A stretch of DNA of 64,000 bases from Bermanella marisrubri (GCF_012295615.1 NZ_CP051183.1:3189001-3253000), one strand, 5' to 3'. Positions 9,532 through 19,447 are shown, counted from the first letter of the stretch. Numbers and translations: made by a program. The notes: a model not told the origin generated them from the letters alone.

Positions 9532-10007
9532 TCCACCACATCGGCACCGAGACGCTCTAACTCTATGATCAGAGCGTCTCTATTTTCTGCACTTTTCTCG
9601 ATTGCCTGAGATAGCTTAAGTATGCGCGTCTGTATTTCTTGAATACATTCTTTAAAAGCAAGCCGGCGTCGCGCTTCGTCGTCAATTTTAGAAGGATCTT
9701 CAAGCGTCCAATGCACCTCTAAAGCCTCGCCTGTCCAAGTTGGACATGTGCTTTGCGCGGCACTATCGCACACCATGATCACCATTTGCGGTTGAAAGTC
9801 CTCTACTTCCATCAAGCTTTTACTGCGCAAGCCTTGCGTACTCACACCAGCTTCAGCCAAGTGAAGCAAAGTATCTGGATGTACCTCTCCTGCAGGGTCA
9901 CTACCCGCACTGGCTGCTTGGATATGAGGCAATTTGGCATGCTGGGCTAAGGCTTCTGACAAGATGCTGCGACAGCGATTGTGTGTACAGACGAATAGAA
10001 TGCGCAT
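9510..10007 (-). CDS. Low-molecular-weight phosphatase-type arsenate reductase
   Basis: Member of the low-molecular-weight tyrosine phosphatase fold, ArsC branch, 165 residues. The N-terminal P-loop is CTHNRCR (C7 nucleophile, R13), and VCDSAAQSTCP carries the two further cysteines that ArsC enzymes use to relay the disulfide. LEDPSKID is the expected general-acid loop. Established members reduce arsenate to arsenite. No arsR, arsB or acr3 gene is nearby, so the substrate is inferred only from the cysteine pattern; protein phosphatase activity is the alternative. It is convergent with, and overlaps, fimX. Confidence 0.8.
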   Translation of the reverse strand: MRILFVCTHNRCRSILSEALAQHAKLPHIQAASAGSDPAGEVHPDTLLHLAEAGVSTQGLRSKSLMEVEDFQPQMVIMVCDSAAQSTCPTWTGEALEVHWTLEDPSKIDDEARRRLAFKECIQEIQTRILKLSQAIEKSAENRDALIIELERLGADVVDHSSLNS

Positions 10008-10168
10008 AGGAAATCCTTGTTATTTCAGCATTGGTCGAGAATGCAACAAAAAGCTTACAGGTTTACAGTGGTTATCTGGAAAAGCTACCAACAAACTGGG
10101 ATAATGCGCGCAATTTTTGTGCATACACACAAGTGCACTCACGCACTGAACACAGGTTTCCTGAATCT

Positions 10169-11854
10169 ATGAAGCAAGAACTCACCAGCCTTATTGAACA
10201 AACTCTAGAATCATTGAAGCAAGCAGGCCAACTCCCTGCAGATGCCAGCCCAAAAATCATGGTGGATAACACCAAAGACAAAGCCCATGGGGACTATGCA
10301 TCTAACATCGCCATGGTTAGCTCTAAAATGGCTGGCATGAATCCTCGTCAATGGGCAGAAGAGATTGTTAACGCCCTACCCGACAGCCCAATTCTCAAGC
10401 AGGCTGAAATCGCAGGACCAGGCTTTATCAACTTCTTTGTTACCGAAGCCGCTAGCTTCTCGGTAGTGGAAACTATTCTGGATGCCAAAGAGACGTTTGG
10501 CCACAACGATTCTGGTAAAGGCCAATCGGTACAAGTTGAATTTGTGAGCGCTAACCCGACGGGCCCTTTACACGTAGGTCATGGTCGTGGCGCAGCAGTG
10601 GGTGACTGTATTTCTCGCCTGTTGGAAGCCAACGGCTGGAAAGTCACTCGTGAGTTTTACTACAACGACGCGGGTGCTCAAATCGACAACCTTGCGCTAT
10701 CCGTGCAGGCACGCTGCAAAGGGTTAACGCCCGACGATGCTGGCTGGCCTGAAGATGGCTATCGCGGTGAATACATTTTGGATCTAGCGAATAGTTTCAT
10801 GAATGGCGATACCATTGAGAGCGCAGATCAAAGCTTTACTGGCACAAAAGACGCCGATGATCTCGAAGGTATCCGTCACTTTGCTGTGGCTTATTTGCGT
10901 CGCGAACAAGACTTAGATTTGAAAGCGTTTGAAGTAGACTTTGATGTGTACTTCCTTGAAAGTTCTTTATACGCCGATGGAAAAGTAGAAGAAACCGTAC
11001 AAAACCTCATTAAAAACGGTTACACCTATGAAGATGGTGGCGCCCTGTGGTTAAAGACCACTGAATTTGGCGATGACAAAGACCGCGTTATGCGCAAAAA
11101 AGATGGTGGCTACACCTACTTCGTGCCAGACGTAGCCTATCACCAAAACAAATGGCAACGTGGTTTTAAAAAGGTCATCAACGAGCAAGGTGCGGATCAC
11201 CACTCAACCATCACTCGAGTACGTGCTGGCCTTCAGGCACTACAAGCCGGCATTCCAGAGGGCTATCCTGACTATGTCTTGCACCAAATGGTAACGGTTA
11301 TGAAAGGCGGCGAAGAAGTGAAAATTTCTAAGCGTGCCGGTAGCTATGTGACTCTGCGCGACTTGATTGATGAAGTGGGTCGTGATGCAACACGCTATTT
11401 CTTGGCTGCCCGTGCACCCAGCTCACAGCTCACTTTTGATATTGATTTGGCCCGTAGCCAATCTAACGATAACCCGGTCTATTACATTCAATATGCACAC
11501 GCTCGTATTTGCAGCATTTTGCGCAAACTGGAAAGCGAAGGTCAGAGCTGGGATCAGCACAATGGTTTAAGCAAACTGGATCGTTTAGAAGAAGATCAAG
11601 AAAAACTACTGGCCAATAAACTAGCACGCTTCCCTGAAGTTGTTGCGATTGCCGGTGAACAAAGCGCTCCACACCAGGTCGCTAACTATTTGCATGAATT
11701 AGCCAGTGACTTCCACGGTTATTACAATAATCATAAAACCATTGTGGAAGATCAGGATCTAAGAGATGCACGCATTGCATTAACGCAAGCGGTACGTCAG
11801 GTTCTGTTTAATGGTCTATACCTTCTGGGCATTGCTGCACCAGAGGAAATGTAA
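10169..11854 (+). CDS. argS: Arginyl-tRNA synthetase
   Basis: Class I aminoacyl-tRNA synthetase that charges tRNA-Arg. It has 561 residues from the ATG at 10169, close to other gammaproteobacterial ArgS. The N-terminal Add1 domain is followed by the HIGH-type motif in [14 protein letters not shown]. The KMSKS-equivalent is KISKRAG in the segment [12 protein letters not shown], and the C-terminal anticodon-binding helical domain ends in [12 protein letters not shown]. An in-frame start at 10031 would add 46 residues with no family similarity. The SPOR-domain gene follows after 11 bases. Confidence 0.97.
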   Translation: MKQELTSLIEQTLESLKQAGQLPADASPKIMVDNTKDKAHGDYASNIAMVSSKMAGMNPRQWAEEIVNALPDSPILKQAEIAGPGFINFFVTEAASFSVVETILDAKETFGHNDSGKGQSVQVEFVSANPTGPLHVGHGRGAAVGDCISRLLEANGWKVTREFYYNDAGAQIDNLALSVQARCKGLTPDDAGWPEDGYRGEYILDLANSFMNGDTIESADQSFTGTKDADDLEGIRHFAVAYLRREQDLDLKAFEVDFDVYFLESSLYADGKVEETVQNLIKNGYTYEDGGALWLKTTEFGDDKDRVMRKKDGGYTYFVPDVAYHQNKWQRGFKKVINEQGADHHSTITRVRAGLQALQAGIPEGYPDYVLHQMVTVMKGGEEVKISKRAGSYVTLRDLIDEVGRDATRYFLAARAPSSQLTFDIDLARSQSNDNPVYYIQYAHARICSILRKLESEGQSWDQHNGLSKLDRLEEDQEKLLANKLARFPEVVAIAGEQSAPHQVANYLHELASDFHGYYNNHKTIVEDQDLRDARIALTQAVRQVLFNGLYLLGIAAPEEM

Positions 11855-11865
11855 GGGAGTTATTC

Positions 11866-12486
11866 ATGGCAAAAGACGGTGGTCCCCGTTTAATTTGGAT
11901 TTTTACACCGCTAGTAGCGCTTTCGTTTGCGGGTTTCTTGCTTTACCTCACCACTGTGCCAGCAGGCAATGATGTGGATAAAGTAACGCAAGAGCTCAAT
12001 GAGCAAATGCAAAAAGCTCAACAGGCGCTCAAAGACAAAGGTAAAACTCTGGCTGAAGACGAACTGAAAGAACAAATCAAATCTCAGCTGCCCGAGGGGG
12101 TATCGGAAGATACAGCCAACAAGGTACTGGATAATTACCAGTTCTTCGAGATTTTGGAAAAAAGTGAAGTCAAAGTAGAAGAAGTCCCTGAATACAAATC
12201 TACACCAAAGGGGATGGATGCTGAAGGTAATCGTATCCAATATCAATTGCGTACAGGCTCATTTTCTTCAAGCGACGGTGCCGATCGTCAAAAAGCACAG
12301 TTGCTACTTAATGGCTTTAGCGTTGATATTCAACCCGCCGAAGTGAATGGCAAAACCTGGTATCGCGTATTCACTGGCCCTTTTGCTAATCGCTCTCAAA
12401 TGAATAAGGCCCAAGACCAATTGGTGGAGCTGGGCATTAAAAGCGTTGTGATCAAGCAGACCATTCCTAAGCAAGCCAGCATGTAA
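11866..12486 (+). CDS. FtsN-like SPOR-domain inner-membrane protein
   Basis: A bitopic membrane protein of 206 residues. A short cytoplasmic N-terminus leads into one transmembrane segment (about 10-30, LIWIFTPLVALSFAGFLLYL). A charged coiled-coil-like stretch follows (about 40-105), then a C-terminal SPOR domain (about 125-200) with YQLRTGSFSS and WYRVFTGPF. SPOR domains bind denuded septal peptidoglycan. The position between argS and hslV matches the Pseudomonas order and recalls ftsN-hslVU of E. coli, so an FtsN-like role in division is likely but not proven. A strong AGGGAG ribosome site precedes the ATG. Confidence 0.85.
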   Translation: MAKDGGPRLIWIFTPLVALSFAGFLLYLTTVPAGNDVDKVTQELNEQMQKAQQALKDKGKTLAEDELKEQIKSQLPEGVSEDTANKVLDNYQFFEILEKSEVKVEEVPEYKSTPKGMDAEGNRIQYQLRTGSFSSSDGADRQKAQLLLNGFSVDIQPAEVNGKTWYRVFTGPFANRSQMNKAQDQLVELGIKSVVIKQTIPKQASM

Positions 12487-12539
12487 GAAACCTTCGACTG
12501 TGGCGTCAGATAGGGAAAGACTATCCTATCGAGGGCGCC

Positions 12540-13250
12540 ATGGGCCGAATTCTGATCTTCGTTACTATCTTATTTCCAACCTTGAGCTTCGCGGTTGAAC
12601 TACCCAAGTTCACAGGAGTTATTGCTCCCGCCGTATTACACGAAGACTTGCCCTACCAGCAGATAGAGACTGAAACTCAAGCGTCTTTACTCATCCTCGG
12701 TCGCTTAGGTTCTGTATTTATTGAGGGTAATCGAGCGGGTTTACCTTTAAAGCGCTTTGCTTGGGGCAGTCTCAGCCTCATGGGACAATTGCGCACCCAT
12801 CAATATTTGGATGCCAGTGAAACCACCCTCACCGATCAAGATCGTAAGCGAGCCATCGAGCTAGGTCCACAAGCTTCAATTCTGTTAGGTTCTGGCTATG
12901 TCGCTCAGGTGAGCCTTTTGCAAGATGTTAGCCAACGTCACGAAGCACAGGAACTGGAGGTGGCCGTATATAAGAGGTTTTCGGTGCTGGGTGGATTATG
13001 GGTGACGACATTGGCAGGCCAATATCAAAGCCAAGATTTAATGCAGTACTACGTAGGCACAGAACAATATAAGCCAGATGCAGAGTGGACCTACGAAGCA
13101 GAGCTATTAGGCCGCTATGATCTCAATCCTAACTGGAAACTGATTGTGGTTTATCGCCACTACCAACATGGTAGTGATTTCAACAACAGCCCTCTCACTA
13201 GCGGTGATACCACGAAGCGATTTGCTTTAGGTGTAGGCTATCAGTTTTAA
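12540..13250 (+). CDS. MipA/OmpV-family outer-membrane protein
   Basis: A 236-residue protein with an N-terminal signal peptide (cleavage probably after SFA at about residue 18). Alternating hydrophobic beta strands follow, and the C-terminus GVGYQF ends in phenylalanine, the usual signal for outer-membrane beta-barrel assembly. This ending and the length fit the MipA/OmpV family, whose members are scaffold or porin-like proteins. Repeated YxxQ/YxxH aromatic segments suggest about ten strands. A GAGG ribosome site precedes the ATG. It sits between the SPOR gene and the hslV promoter; its substrate or partner is unknown. Confidence 0.65.
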   Translation: MGRILIFVTILFPTLSFAVELPKFTGVIAPAVLHEDLPYQQIETETQASLLILGRLGSVFIEGNRAGLPLKRFAWGSLSLMGQLRTHQYLDASETTLTDQDRKRAIELGPQASILLGSGYVAQVSLLQDVSQRHEAQELEVAVYKRFSVLGGLWVTTLAGQYQSQDLMQYYVGTEQYKPDAEWTYEAELLGRYDLNPNWKLIVVYRHYQHGSDFNNSPLTSGDTTKRFALGVGYQF

Positions 13251-13254
13251 CTGG

Positions 13255-13280
13255 CTTGAATTTTCATAGAATACCCCCAT
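13255..13280 (+). promoter_or_regulatory. Heat-shock (sigma-32) promoter of hslVU
   Basis: CTTGAA at 13255-13260 and CCCCAT at 13275-13280, separated by 14 bases, match the sigma-32 consensus (CTTGAAA, 11-16 bases, CCCCATnT) almost perfectly. The element ends 45 bases before the hslV ATG, and hslVU is a known heat-shock operon. Confidence 0.8.
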
Positions 13281-13325
13281 TACGGTCCATTAACGTCAAA
13301 TTATTTCCGTAGGTGGTATTTCCAT

Positions 13326-13853
13326 ATGACAACCATTCTAAGTGTGCGCCGCGAAGACGAAGTCGTCATGGGCGGTGATGGCCAAGTAAGTCTTGGCAAT
13401 ACCGTGATGAAAGGAAACGCGAGAAAAGTACGCACCTTATACGACGGTAAAGTCATCGCAGGATTTGCTGGTGCCACTGCCGACGCTTTTACTTTGTTTG
13501 AAAAGTTTGAAGGCCATTTGCAAAAGCACGGTGGGCATCTTACTCGGGCCGCGGTGGAAATGGCCAAAGAGTGGCGTAGTGATCGCGCATTGCGCAAACT
13601 TGAAGCCATCTTGGCAGTAGCCGACAAAGACGCCAGTTTAATCATTACGGGCAATGGCGATGTACTGGAACCCGAGGACAGTCTTATTGCTGTTGGCAGT
13701 GGAGGCAATTATGCCTTGGCTGCTGCAAAAGCGCTTTACCATGAGACAGATATGGGGGCTCGTGACATTGTGGAAAAAGGCTTAACCATAGCCGCAGATA
13801 TATGTGTGTTTACCAACCACAATCTCACCATCGAAAGCCTAAAAATCAAATAA
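13326..13853 (+). CDS. hslV: ATP-dependent protease peptidase subunit HslV
   Basis: Proteasome-like threonine peptidase that forms a double hexamer capped by HslU and degrades regulatory and misfolded proteins. It has 175 residues. After methionine removal the catalytic N-terminal threonine is T2 ([11 protein letters not shown]), and [10 protein letters not shown] and the [10 protein letters not shown] region are typical. An AGGTGG ribosome site lies at 13311-13316. A sigma-32 promoter is upstream and hslU starts 18 bases downstream. Confidence 0.97.
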   Translation: MTTILSVRREDEVVMGGDGQVSLGNTVMKGNARKVRTLYDGKVIAGFAGATADAFTLFEKFEGHLQKHGGHLTRAAVEMAKEWRSDRALRKLEAILAVADKDASLIITGNGDVLEPEDSLIAVGSGGNYALAAAKALYHETDMGARDIVEKGLTIAADICVFTNHNLTIESLKIK

Positions 13854-13871
13854 CCGATTGCGATACCGAAT

Positions 13872-15224
13872 ATGAACAACGCTAACTTAACACCTGCTCA
13901 AATAGTCAAAGAACTGGATAAGCACATCGTTGGCCAATCCGTTGCTAAACGCTCGGTTGCCATCGCCTTACGTAACCGCTGGCGCCGCATGCAACTGCCA
14001 GAAGATTTTCGCAATGAAATTACGCCTAAGAATATCTTAATGATAGGCCCTACAGGCGTAGGTAAGACAGAGATTGCACGCCGCTTGGCAAAGCTTTCAA
14101 ACGCACCTTTCATTAAGGTCGAAGCCACAAAATTTACTGAGGTTGGGTATGTGGGTCGAGACGTCGAAACCATTATTCGTGACCTTGTAGAAACGGGTTT
14201 CAAACTACTGCGCGAACAAGAGATGGCTAACGTCAGCGAACGCGCAAAAGAAGCAGCGGTTGAGCGTGTACTGGATGCCCTTTTGCGCCCTGCTCGCAAC
14301 AGCTATGAAACAGAAGCCGATAAACCTGAAGATAGCAGCACTCGAATTTTATTCCGTAAAAAAGTTCTCAATGGCGAAATGGACGACAAGGAAATTGAAA
14401 TTGATGTGGCACAGCCACAAGTGGGTGTGGAAATCATGGCGCCTCCAGGCATGGAAGACATGACCAACCAAATTCAAAGCATGTTCAGCAACTTGGGCGG
14501 CAGCAATAAAACCAATAAGCGCAAAATGAATGTGAAAGATGCGCTGAAAATGATTCAAGATGAAGAAGCCCACAACATGTTGAACATCGACGAATTGAAA
14601 TCTCAGGCTGTGGAACTGGTTGAACAGAACGGCATCGTTTTCATTGATGAAATCGATAAAGTGGCCAAGCGCCAAGAAGCCGGTGGCGGTGATGTTAGCC
14701 GAGAAGGTGTACAGCGCGACCTCTTGCCTCTGATCGAAGGCTGCAGCGTGAGCACCAAATATGGCATGTTGAAAACTGACCATATTTTGTTTATTGCCTC
14801 TGGTGCGTTCCACTTAAGCAAGCCTTCGGATTTAATTCCAGAACTACAAGGTCGTCTTCCTATTCGTGTTGAATTAGAAGCCCTGACGCCAGATGACTTT
14901 AAACGCATTTTGACGGAGCCGAGTGCTTCTCTCACCGAACAGTACAAGGCATTACTAGGTACTGAGGGGTTAAGCGTTGAATTCACTGAAGATGGTATTG
15001 AGCGCCTTGCGCAAACCGCATTCAAAGTGAACGAGACGACAGAAAACATTGGTGCTCGACGCCTGCATACCATGATGGAACGCCTACTGGAAAAAGTCAG
15101 CTTTGATGCAGAGAGCTTGGCAACACAGTACAGTCAAACACCTCTGCAAATCAATGCAGCATTTGTAGATGAGCACTTAGGCGATATTGCTCAGGATGAA
15201 GATTTAAGTCGCTTCATTTTGTAA
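13872..15224 (+). CDS. hslU: HslU AAA+ unfoldase of the HslUV protease
   Basis: AAA+ ATPase that unfolds substrates and feeds them to HslV. It has 450 residues. Walker A is GPTGVGKTE (from G59) and Walker B is IVFIDEID, with the I-domain between them (about 110-245). The sensor-2 region [16 protein letters not shown] and the C-terminal tail DLSRFIL, which inserts into HslV pockets, are intact. A terminator follows directly, so hslVU forms a closed heat-shock operon. Confidence 0.97.
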   Translation: MNNANLTPAQIVKELDKHIVGQSVAKRSVAIALRNRWRRMQLPEDFRNEITPKNILMIGPTGVGKTEIARRLAKLSNAPFIKVEATKFTEVGYVGRDVETIIRDLVETGFKLLREQEMANVSERAKEAAVERVLDALLRPARNSYETEADKPEDSSTRILFRKKVLNGEMDDKEIEIDVAQPQVGVEIMAPPGMEDMTNQIQSMFSNLGGSNKTNKRKMNVKDALKMIQDEEAHNMLNIDELKSQAVELVEQNGIVFIDEIDKVAKRQEAGGGDVSREGVQRDLLPLIEGCSVSTKYGMLKTDHILFIASGAFHLSKPSDLIPELQGRLPIRVELEALTPDDFKRILTEPSASLTEQYKALLGTEGLSVEFTEDGIERLAQTAFKVNETTENIGARRLHTMMERLLEKVSFDAESLATQYSQTPLQINAAFVDEHLGDIAQDEDLSRFIL

Positions 15225-15248
15225 TAACATCACCTTCGCTATATAACG

Positions 15249-15274
15249 AAAACGGTCCAAATGGGCCGTTTTTT
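15249..15274 (+). terminator. Terminator of hslVU
   Basis: A ten-base-pair stem with one G-T wobble (15249-15258 with 15263-15272, loop AAAT) ends in a run of six T residues. It lies 25 bases after the hslU stop codon. Confidence 0.85.
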
Positions 15275-15342
15275 CGTTTCTGATTCGCCAATCTCATTCT
15301 GCAGCGTTAGCTGGACTATACTGAGCATAGTGAGGTGAATTT

Positions 15343-16527
15343 ATGCTAAAGCTTATTCCAACGCTGCTATGTGTTTTTGCTTTACTATCTGCATGCAGTT
15401 CGCTGCCAAAGACTAATCAACCAAATAATCTTCAGCTAGCGCGAGCTCAGCAAGGTTTGAATGTCTATGGCCAAGCCATTGCCAAACCCCTTAACTTAAT
15501 CAGCAATGATGACGTGCTTTACCTCAGTGAGGATGCCAAGCAAGCACTATTCAAACACGTAAATCCAAAGTGGCGCAGCTCGCACAAATATAGAGCCCTA
15601 ATCGATTGGCTCAAGAGTGGCGAGCAAACACTTATGCTGTACCGCAATGACTATACGCGTACAGCTATGCAAACGATCCGTCATGGTGTCGGTAACTGTT
15701 TATCATTAACCGCTGTGTTTTATGCCTATGCAAAGGCTCTCAATCTCAATGTGCAATTTAATCACGTCAAAGTTCCACCAAGATGGCAAATCAGTGAAAG
15801 CCAGAAAACCTTTTTGCGTTACGACCACGTTAATGCAAAAGTGATCTTGCCCTTTCATGGCGTAGAGTATGTGGATTTCAGCGCCGAAAATTTTCACCCT
15901 ACAATGCCCATGCGTACTCTTTCTGAGAATGCCTTCAAAGCTTTATTTTTCGCTAATCGCAGTATCGAATACATGGTACAAGATGACGTGCTCTTAGCGT
16001 TTCGTCATGGGCTAGCGGCCGTTAACCTCGATCCACATAACAGCAATTTGTGGAACAACCTTGCCACCTTGTATCGACGTCTTGGCCATCACGATTTAGC
16101 AGAAATCAGTTATCAGCAAGCCATACACCTTAGCCCAAGCAACATTGTTGCTTGGAGCAATCTGGCATTCTTATATCGAGATAAAGGTGATATAGAAAAA
16201 GCCCAAGAAATCGATGAACTGGCCAACCCTTATCGTAATAATAATCCATACTATTTGGCATGGAAGGCACAAAATGCCAAGAAAAAAGGACAACTCAGTT
16301 TGGCGATGCGTTCATTAAAGCGAGCCATACAATTGAAATCTGATGTGCACTTTTTTTACCATCAACTAGCATCGATTCAAGTTGAAAACCAAGACCTAGC
16401 AGCCGCACTTAGAAATTATCGCAAAGCACTTCGCTTAACCGACCAACCAGCCTACCGGGAGCACTACATCGAGCAGCAAGCAGAATTAGAAAAACGATTG
16501 CAGCAAAGCACTTCCCATCGACTTTAA
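15343..16527 (+). CDS. Transglutaminase-like lipoprotein with TPR repeats
   Basis: A 394-residue exported lipoprotein: the signal peptide ends in the lipobox LLSAC (Cys about 18). Residues 95-195 form a transglutaminase/protease-like domain, with a candidate catalytic triad in HGVGNCLSLT (Cys), RYDHVNAKV (His) and EYVDFSAENF (Asp). From about 215 to the end there are at least three tetratricopeptide repeats (AVNLDPHNSNLWNNLATLYR, AIHLSPSNIVAWSNLAFLYR and a later pair). The combination suggests a periplasmic peptidase or amidase held by partner proteins. The next gene also has a transglutaminase-like domain. Exact function unknown. Confidence 0.7.
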   Translation: MLKLIPTLLCVFALLSACSSLPKTNQPNNLQLARAQQGLNVYGQAIAKPLNLISNDDVLYLSEDAKQALFKHVNPKWRSSHKYRALIDWLKSGEQTLMLYRNDYTRTAMQTIRHGVGNCLSLTAVFYAYAKALNLNVQFNHVKVPPRWQISESQKTFLRYDHVNAKVILPFHGVEYVDFSAENFHPTMPMRTLSENAFKALFFANRSIEYMVQDDVLLAFRHGLAAVNLDPHNSNLWNNLATLYRRLGHHDLAEISYQQAIHLSPSNIVAWSNLAFLYRDKGDIEKAQEIDELANPYRNNNPYYLAWKAQNAKKKGQLSLAMRSLKRAIQLKSDVHFFYHQLASIQVENQDLAAALRNYRKALRLTDQPAYREHYIEQQAELEKRLQQSTSHRL

Positions 16528-16589
16528 TCTCGCTACAATAGTGGATTAAACGGACGTCAATACTGTCGCATCCCATTGGAGCCAAGTTC

Positions 16590-18005
16590 ATGCGTGTAAT
16601 CCTATTTCTTTGCTTATTTACGATCAGTGGTATTGCCTTAGCATTGACGGAATATGAAGCATGGCTGCAACAAACCCAAGACGAATTTGACAGTTATCTA
16701 TCAGAACAGGACAAGGCTTTTAGTAATTTCATTAAACAGGATTGGGTTAAAAAGCAAATAGACCAGACTCCAGAGCGTGACTCTACACCAAAGCCGGTTA
16801 ATATCCCCGAGGCACCTAGTAAACCAATCATTTCTATCCCAGAAGTAAAACCTGTTATTGACTCGAAACCCAAACCACCAGCGATAAATGTTTCTCCAGT
16901 CGCGCCTCCTGCAAAAAAACCAAACGCCCCTTCCATAAAAGTAGAGTTTCTAGGACACGCCTTAGAGATTCCTGGTAGCCAAACCATGGCGAGCTTCTCT
17001 TTCTACTCTGTGAACAACAAGAACATTGCTAATGGTTTTGAGCACCTAGCTAAGTCAACGTACGATAAAACACTGCAAGCGTTACAGCATTACCAATCCA
17101 AACTACGATTAGATAATTGGGCTTATGCCAATCTAGTACATGCTTTCGCCAGACAACTAACACGTGACGACAATAAGCAAACCTTAATCAACTGGTTCTT
17201 TTTATTAAAATCCAATTTTGATGTTCGGCTTGCTCATGATAAGCAAAAACTTATTTTACTAACCGCCAGTCCACAAACGCTTTATCGCGCAAGCTACTTC
17301 GTTTTCTCAGGCAAGCGCTACTACACATTGCGACCAGGTAGTACTCAGCATAATCATCGTGGTGCCGTTTACACTTATAAGCAACAGCATGACAGTGCCA
17401 GCCGTGAATTCATTATTAAGCCCAAACAGGCTCCACTGGTTGCAGGCCAATTCAAAATCCGAAAGTTAAAGTTTGCCGATCAAGTTATTGAGGTGCAGTA
17501 TTCTGAGCCACACATTCAGCTACTTGATACCTACCCTCAGTTAGATATGGATATATATTTTAACTCTGGTTTGACTGACATCACGGCCAACTCTTTATTT
17601 AGTTATTTAAAAGCAATAACTCAGGGACAAAGTAAAGCGGAAGCGGCTCAAACTTTGTTAACATTTATTCATAGTGCTTTCCCTTATCAAACTGATCAGC
17701 AACAGTTCCAACAAGAAAACTATCTGTTCGCCACAGAGACCTTGTATTACCCCTACAGTGACTGCGAAGATCGCTCCGCTTTGTATGCCTATTTGCTGGA
17801 CCAAATACTCGACATAAGGAGTATCGGCCTCTTGTATGATGGCCATGTGGCCACGGCCATTGCAGTAAATGGTATAGAAGGAGACCATGTACCATTTAAT
17901 GGAACTCAGTATGTGGTTGCCGATCCGACTTATATCAATGCGAAACTTGGCATGACAATGCCGCGCTATAAAAATGCGCAACCGACCATTATAAAATACG
18001 AATAA
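16590..18005 (+). CDS. Exported protein with a C-terminal transglutaminase-like domain
   Basis: A 471-residue protein with an N-terminal signal peptide (MRVILFLCLFTISGIALA). A short charged segment and a proline/lysine-rich linker (about 65-115) follow, then a beta-rich middle region. At the C-terminus a transglutaminase-like core shows the triad order Cys (YSDCEDRS), His (YDGHVATA) and Asp (YVVADPTY). The first part resembles no family I can name. The start at 16590 is the first ATG and gives a clean signal peptide. Together with the preceding TPR lipoprotein it forms a pair of exported transglutaminase-like proteins, 62 bases apart and probably co-transcribed. Confidence 0.65.
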   Translation: MRVILFLCLFTISGIALALTEYEAWLQQTQDEFDSYLSEQDKAFSNFIKQDWVKKQIDQTPERDSTPKPVNIPEAPSKPIISIPEVKPVIDSKPKPPAINVSPVAPPAKKPNAPSIKVEFLGHALEIPGSQTMASFSFYSVNNKNIANGFEHLAKSTYDKTLQALQHYQSKLRLDNWAYANLVHAFARQLTRDDNKQTLINWFFLLKSNFDVRLAHDKQKLILLTASPQTLYRASYFVFSGKRYYTLRPGSTQHNHRGAVYTYKQQHDSASREFIIKPKQAPLVAGQFKIRKLKFADQVIEVQYSEPHIQLLDTYPQLDMDIYFNSGLTDITANSLFSYLKAITQGQSKAEAAQTLLTFIHSAFPYQTDQQQFQQENYLFATETLYYPYSDCEDRSALYAYLLDQILDIRSIGLLYDGHVATAIAVNGIEGDHVPFNGTQYVVADPTYINAKLGMTMPRYKNAQPTIIKYE

Positions 18006-18021
18006 AAACGGAAACTTTTAC

Positions 18022-19074
18022 ATGTCATCAAATTCACCCCACATTGTTATCGCAGGAGCGGGTAGTGTTGGCTGCTATGTTGGTGGTCGTTTAGCTCATG
18101 GGGGGGCGCGCGTTAGCTTTCTTGCTCGCGAGCGTATTCAGAATGATATCGACCTACATGGAATGAAAGTAAGTGATTGGCAAGGCTACTCAGCTAATTT
18201 AGACCCATCTAGCATCGAAATTAGTTCTCACGATCGAATACTAAAAGATGCCGATATTATTATTGTCAGCGTGAAAAGCCGAGATACGTTAGCCATGGCA
18301 CAAACCATTAAACGTTCTGGTAATACAACAGCAACTATCTTTAGCTTTCAGAACGGTGTCGGTAATGTTGCGGTGCTAAAAACGGAACTGCCTGAACATA
18401 CCATCATGCCAGTCATGGTTCCTTATAATGTTTTATACACCCCAGGGTCCAAGAACAAAGCCGCTCATTTTCATTGCGGCACAGAGGGTACGCTTTTCTG
18501 CCAAAACGACAGTGCATCAGAAACCTTGATGTTAGCTGCTCAGCAAGCTGGATTAGCCATGGAGTACAAACCAAACATGGTGAATATTCTTTGGAGTAAG
18601 CTACTGCTTAATCTAAATAATCCTATCAATGCATTAGCCGGTATTCCGCTCAAGCAGCAGCTAGAAGATAAGCATTACCGCAAAATTTTTCGCCTTGCCA
18701 TTCAGGAAGGTTTAGCCGTGTTACGTTCTGCTGGTATCAATCCTGGACAAGTCGCTGCCGTTCCTATGGGACTTGTCCCCGTTGTCTTGGCTCTACCCAC
18801 TTTCTTATTCAAACGGGTTGCCCAAAAAATGTTGGCCATTGACCCAGAAGCACGTTCAAGTATGTGGGAGGACTTGCAAAATAGACGACCAGTAGAAGTG
18901 GACTACATTACCGGAGAGCTTGTAAAGCTAGGCCAACAAGTGAATGTGCCAACCCCGGTAAACAGTAAACTCATCGAGCTAGTTAAAACCGCCCATGCTA
19001 TGGGACAAGGCAGTCCTTGTATTGATAGCATGACTCTATTAAATCAAGTTGAAGCTGAGCAGTCTCATGTCTGA
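18022..19074 (+). CDS. panE: 2-dehydropantoate 2-reductase
   Basis: NADPH-dependent reductase that makes pantoate for coenzyme A synthesis. It has 350 residues, slightly longer than E. coli PanE. The Rossmann motif AGAGSVGCYVGGRLA is at the N-terminus. The family lysine segment WSKLLLNLNNPINALAGIP and the C-terminal NRRPVEVDYITGELV glutamate region are present. Other 2-ketoacid reductases share this fold (ketopantoate reductase family ApbA/PanE), so the exact substrate is likely but not certain. Its stop codon overlaps the start region of the DUF971 gene. Confidence 0.85.
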   Translation: MSSNSPHIVIAGAGSVGCYVGGRLAHGGARVSFLARERIQNDIDLHGMKVSDWQGYSANLDPSSIEISSHDRILKDADIIIVSVKSRDTLAMAQTIKRSGNTTATIFSFQNGVGNVAVLKTELPEHTIMPVMVPYNVLYTPGSKNKAAHFHCGTEGTLFCQNDSASETLMLAAQQAGLAMEYKPNMVNILWSKLLLNLNNPINALAGIPLKQQLEDKHYRKIFRLAIQEGLAVLRSAGINPGQVAAVPMGLVPVVLALPTFLFKRVAQKMLAIDPEARSSMWEDLQNRRPVEVDYITGELVKLGQQVNVPTPVNSKLIELVKTAHAMGQGSPCIDSMTLLNQVEAEQSHV

Positions 19075-19447
19075 TATCCCAAGTCACATCAAATTTCACA
19101 AGCAAAGCCAAATGTTAGAGCTATGCTGGCAAGCCGACTGTTATCAAATGAGTGCCGAGTTTTTGCGTGTCCATAGTCCCAGTGCTGAAGTGCGTGGACA
19201 TGGCGTGGGCAATGAAGTTCTTCAAACAGGAAAAAAGGATGTGCGTATTCTCAAACTGGAACCGGTTGGAAACTACGCCTTAAAAATCAGTTTTGATGAC
19301 AGTCATGATTCAGGCTTGTTTAACTGGTCTTACCTGAAACAACTGGCAGCCGAACAAGCGAAATTCTGGCAGGCGTATTTGGACAAATTACAAGCTGCTG
19401 GTGCAAGTAGAGAAGCCAAAACCATTCAATTTAAATCGGTGGATTAA
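19067..19447 (+). CDS. DUF971 family protein
   Basis: A small protein of 126 residues in the DUF971 family, related to the N-terminal domain of gamma-butyrobetaine hydroxylase. The family segments are LRVHSPSAEVRGHG near residue 38 and YALKISFDDSHDSGLFNWSY near residue 75. Stand-alone members occur near hslVU and ubi genes in many gammaproteobacteria, but their role is unsettled; iron-sulfur and metal-binding roles have been suggested for relatives. The ATG at 19067 overlaps the end of panE by eight bases; a TTG 18 bases upstream is less likely. Confidence 0.82.
   Translation: MSDIPSHIKFHKQSQMLELCWQADCYQMSAEFLRVHSPSAEVRGHGVGNEVLQTGKKDVRILKLEPVGNYALKISFDDSHDSGLFNWSYLKQLAAEQAKFWQAYLDKLQAAGASREAKTIQFKSVD

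Noticed and set aside
11911-12246. 111-residue minus-strand reading frame inside the SPOR gene
   Set aside because: Composition is the mirror of the coiled-coil-encoding strand, with no ribosome site; the SPOR gene explains it.
14349-15073. Two long minus-strand frames (154 and 156 residues) inside hslU
   Set aside because: They are antisense to a highly conserved gene, have no domain features and overlap each other.
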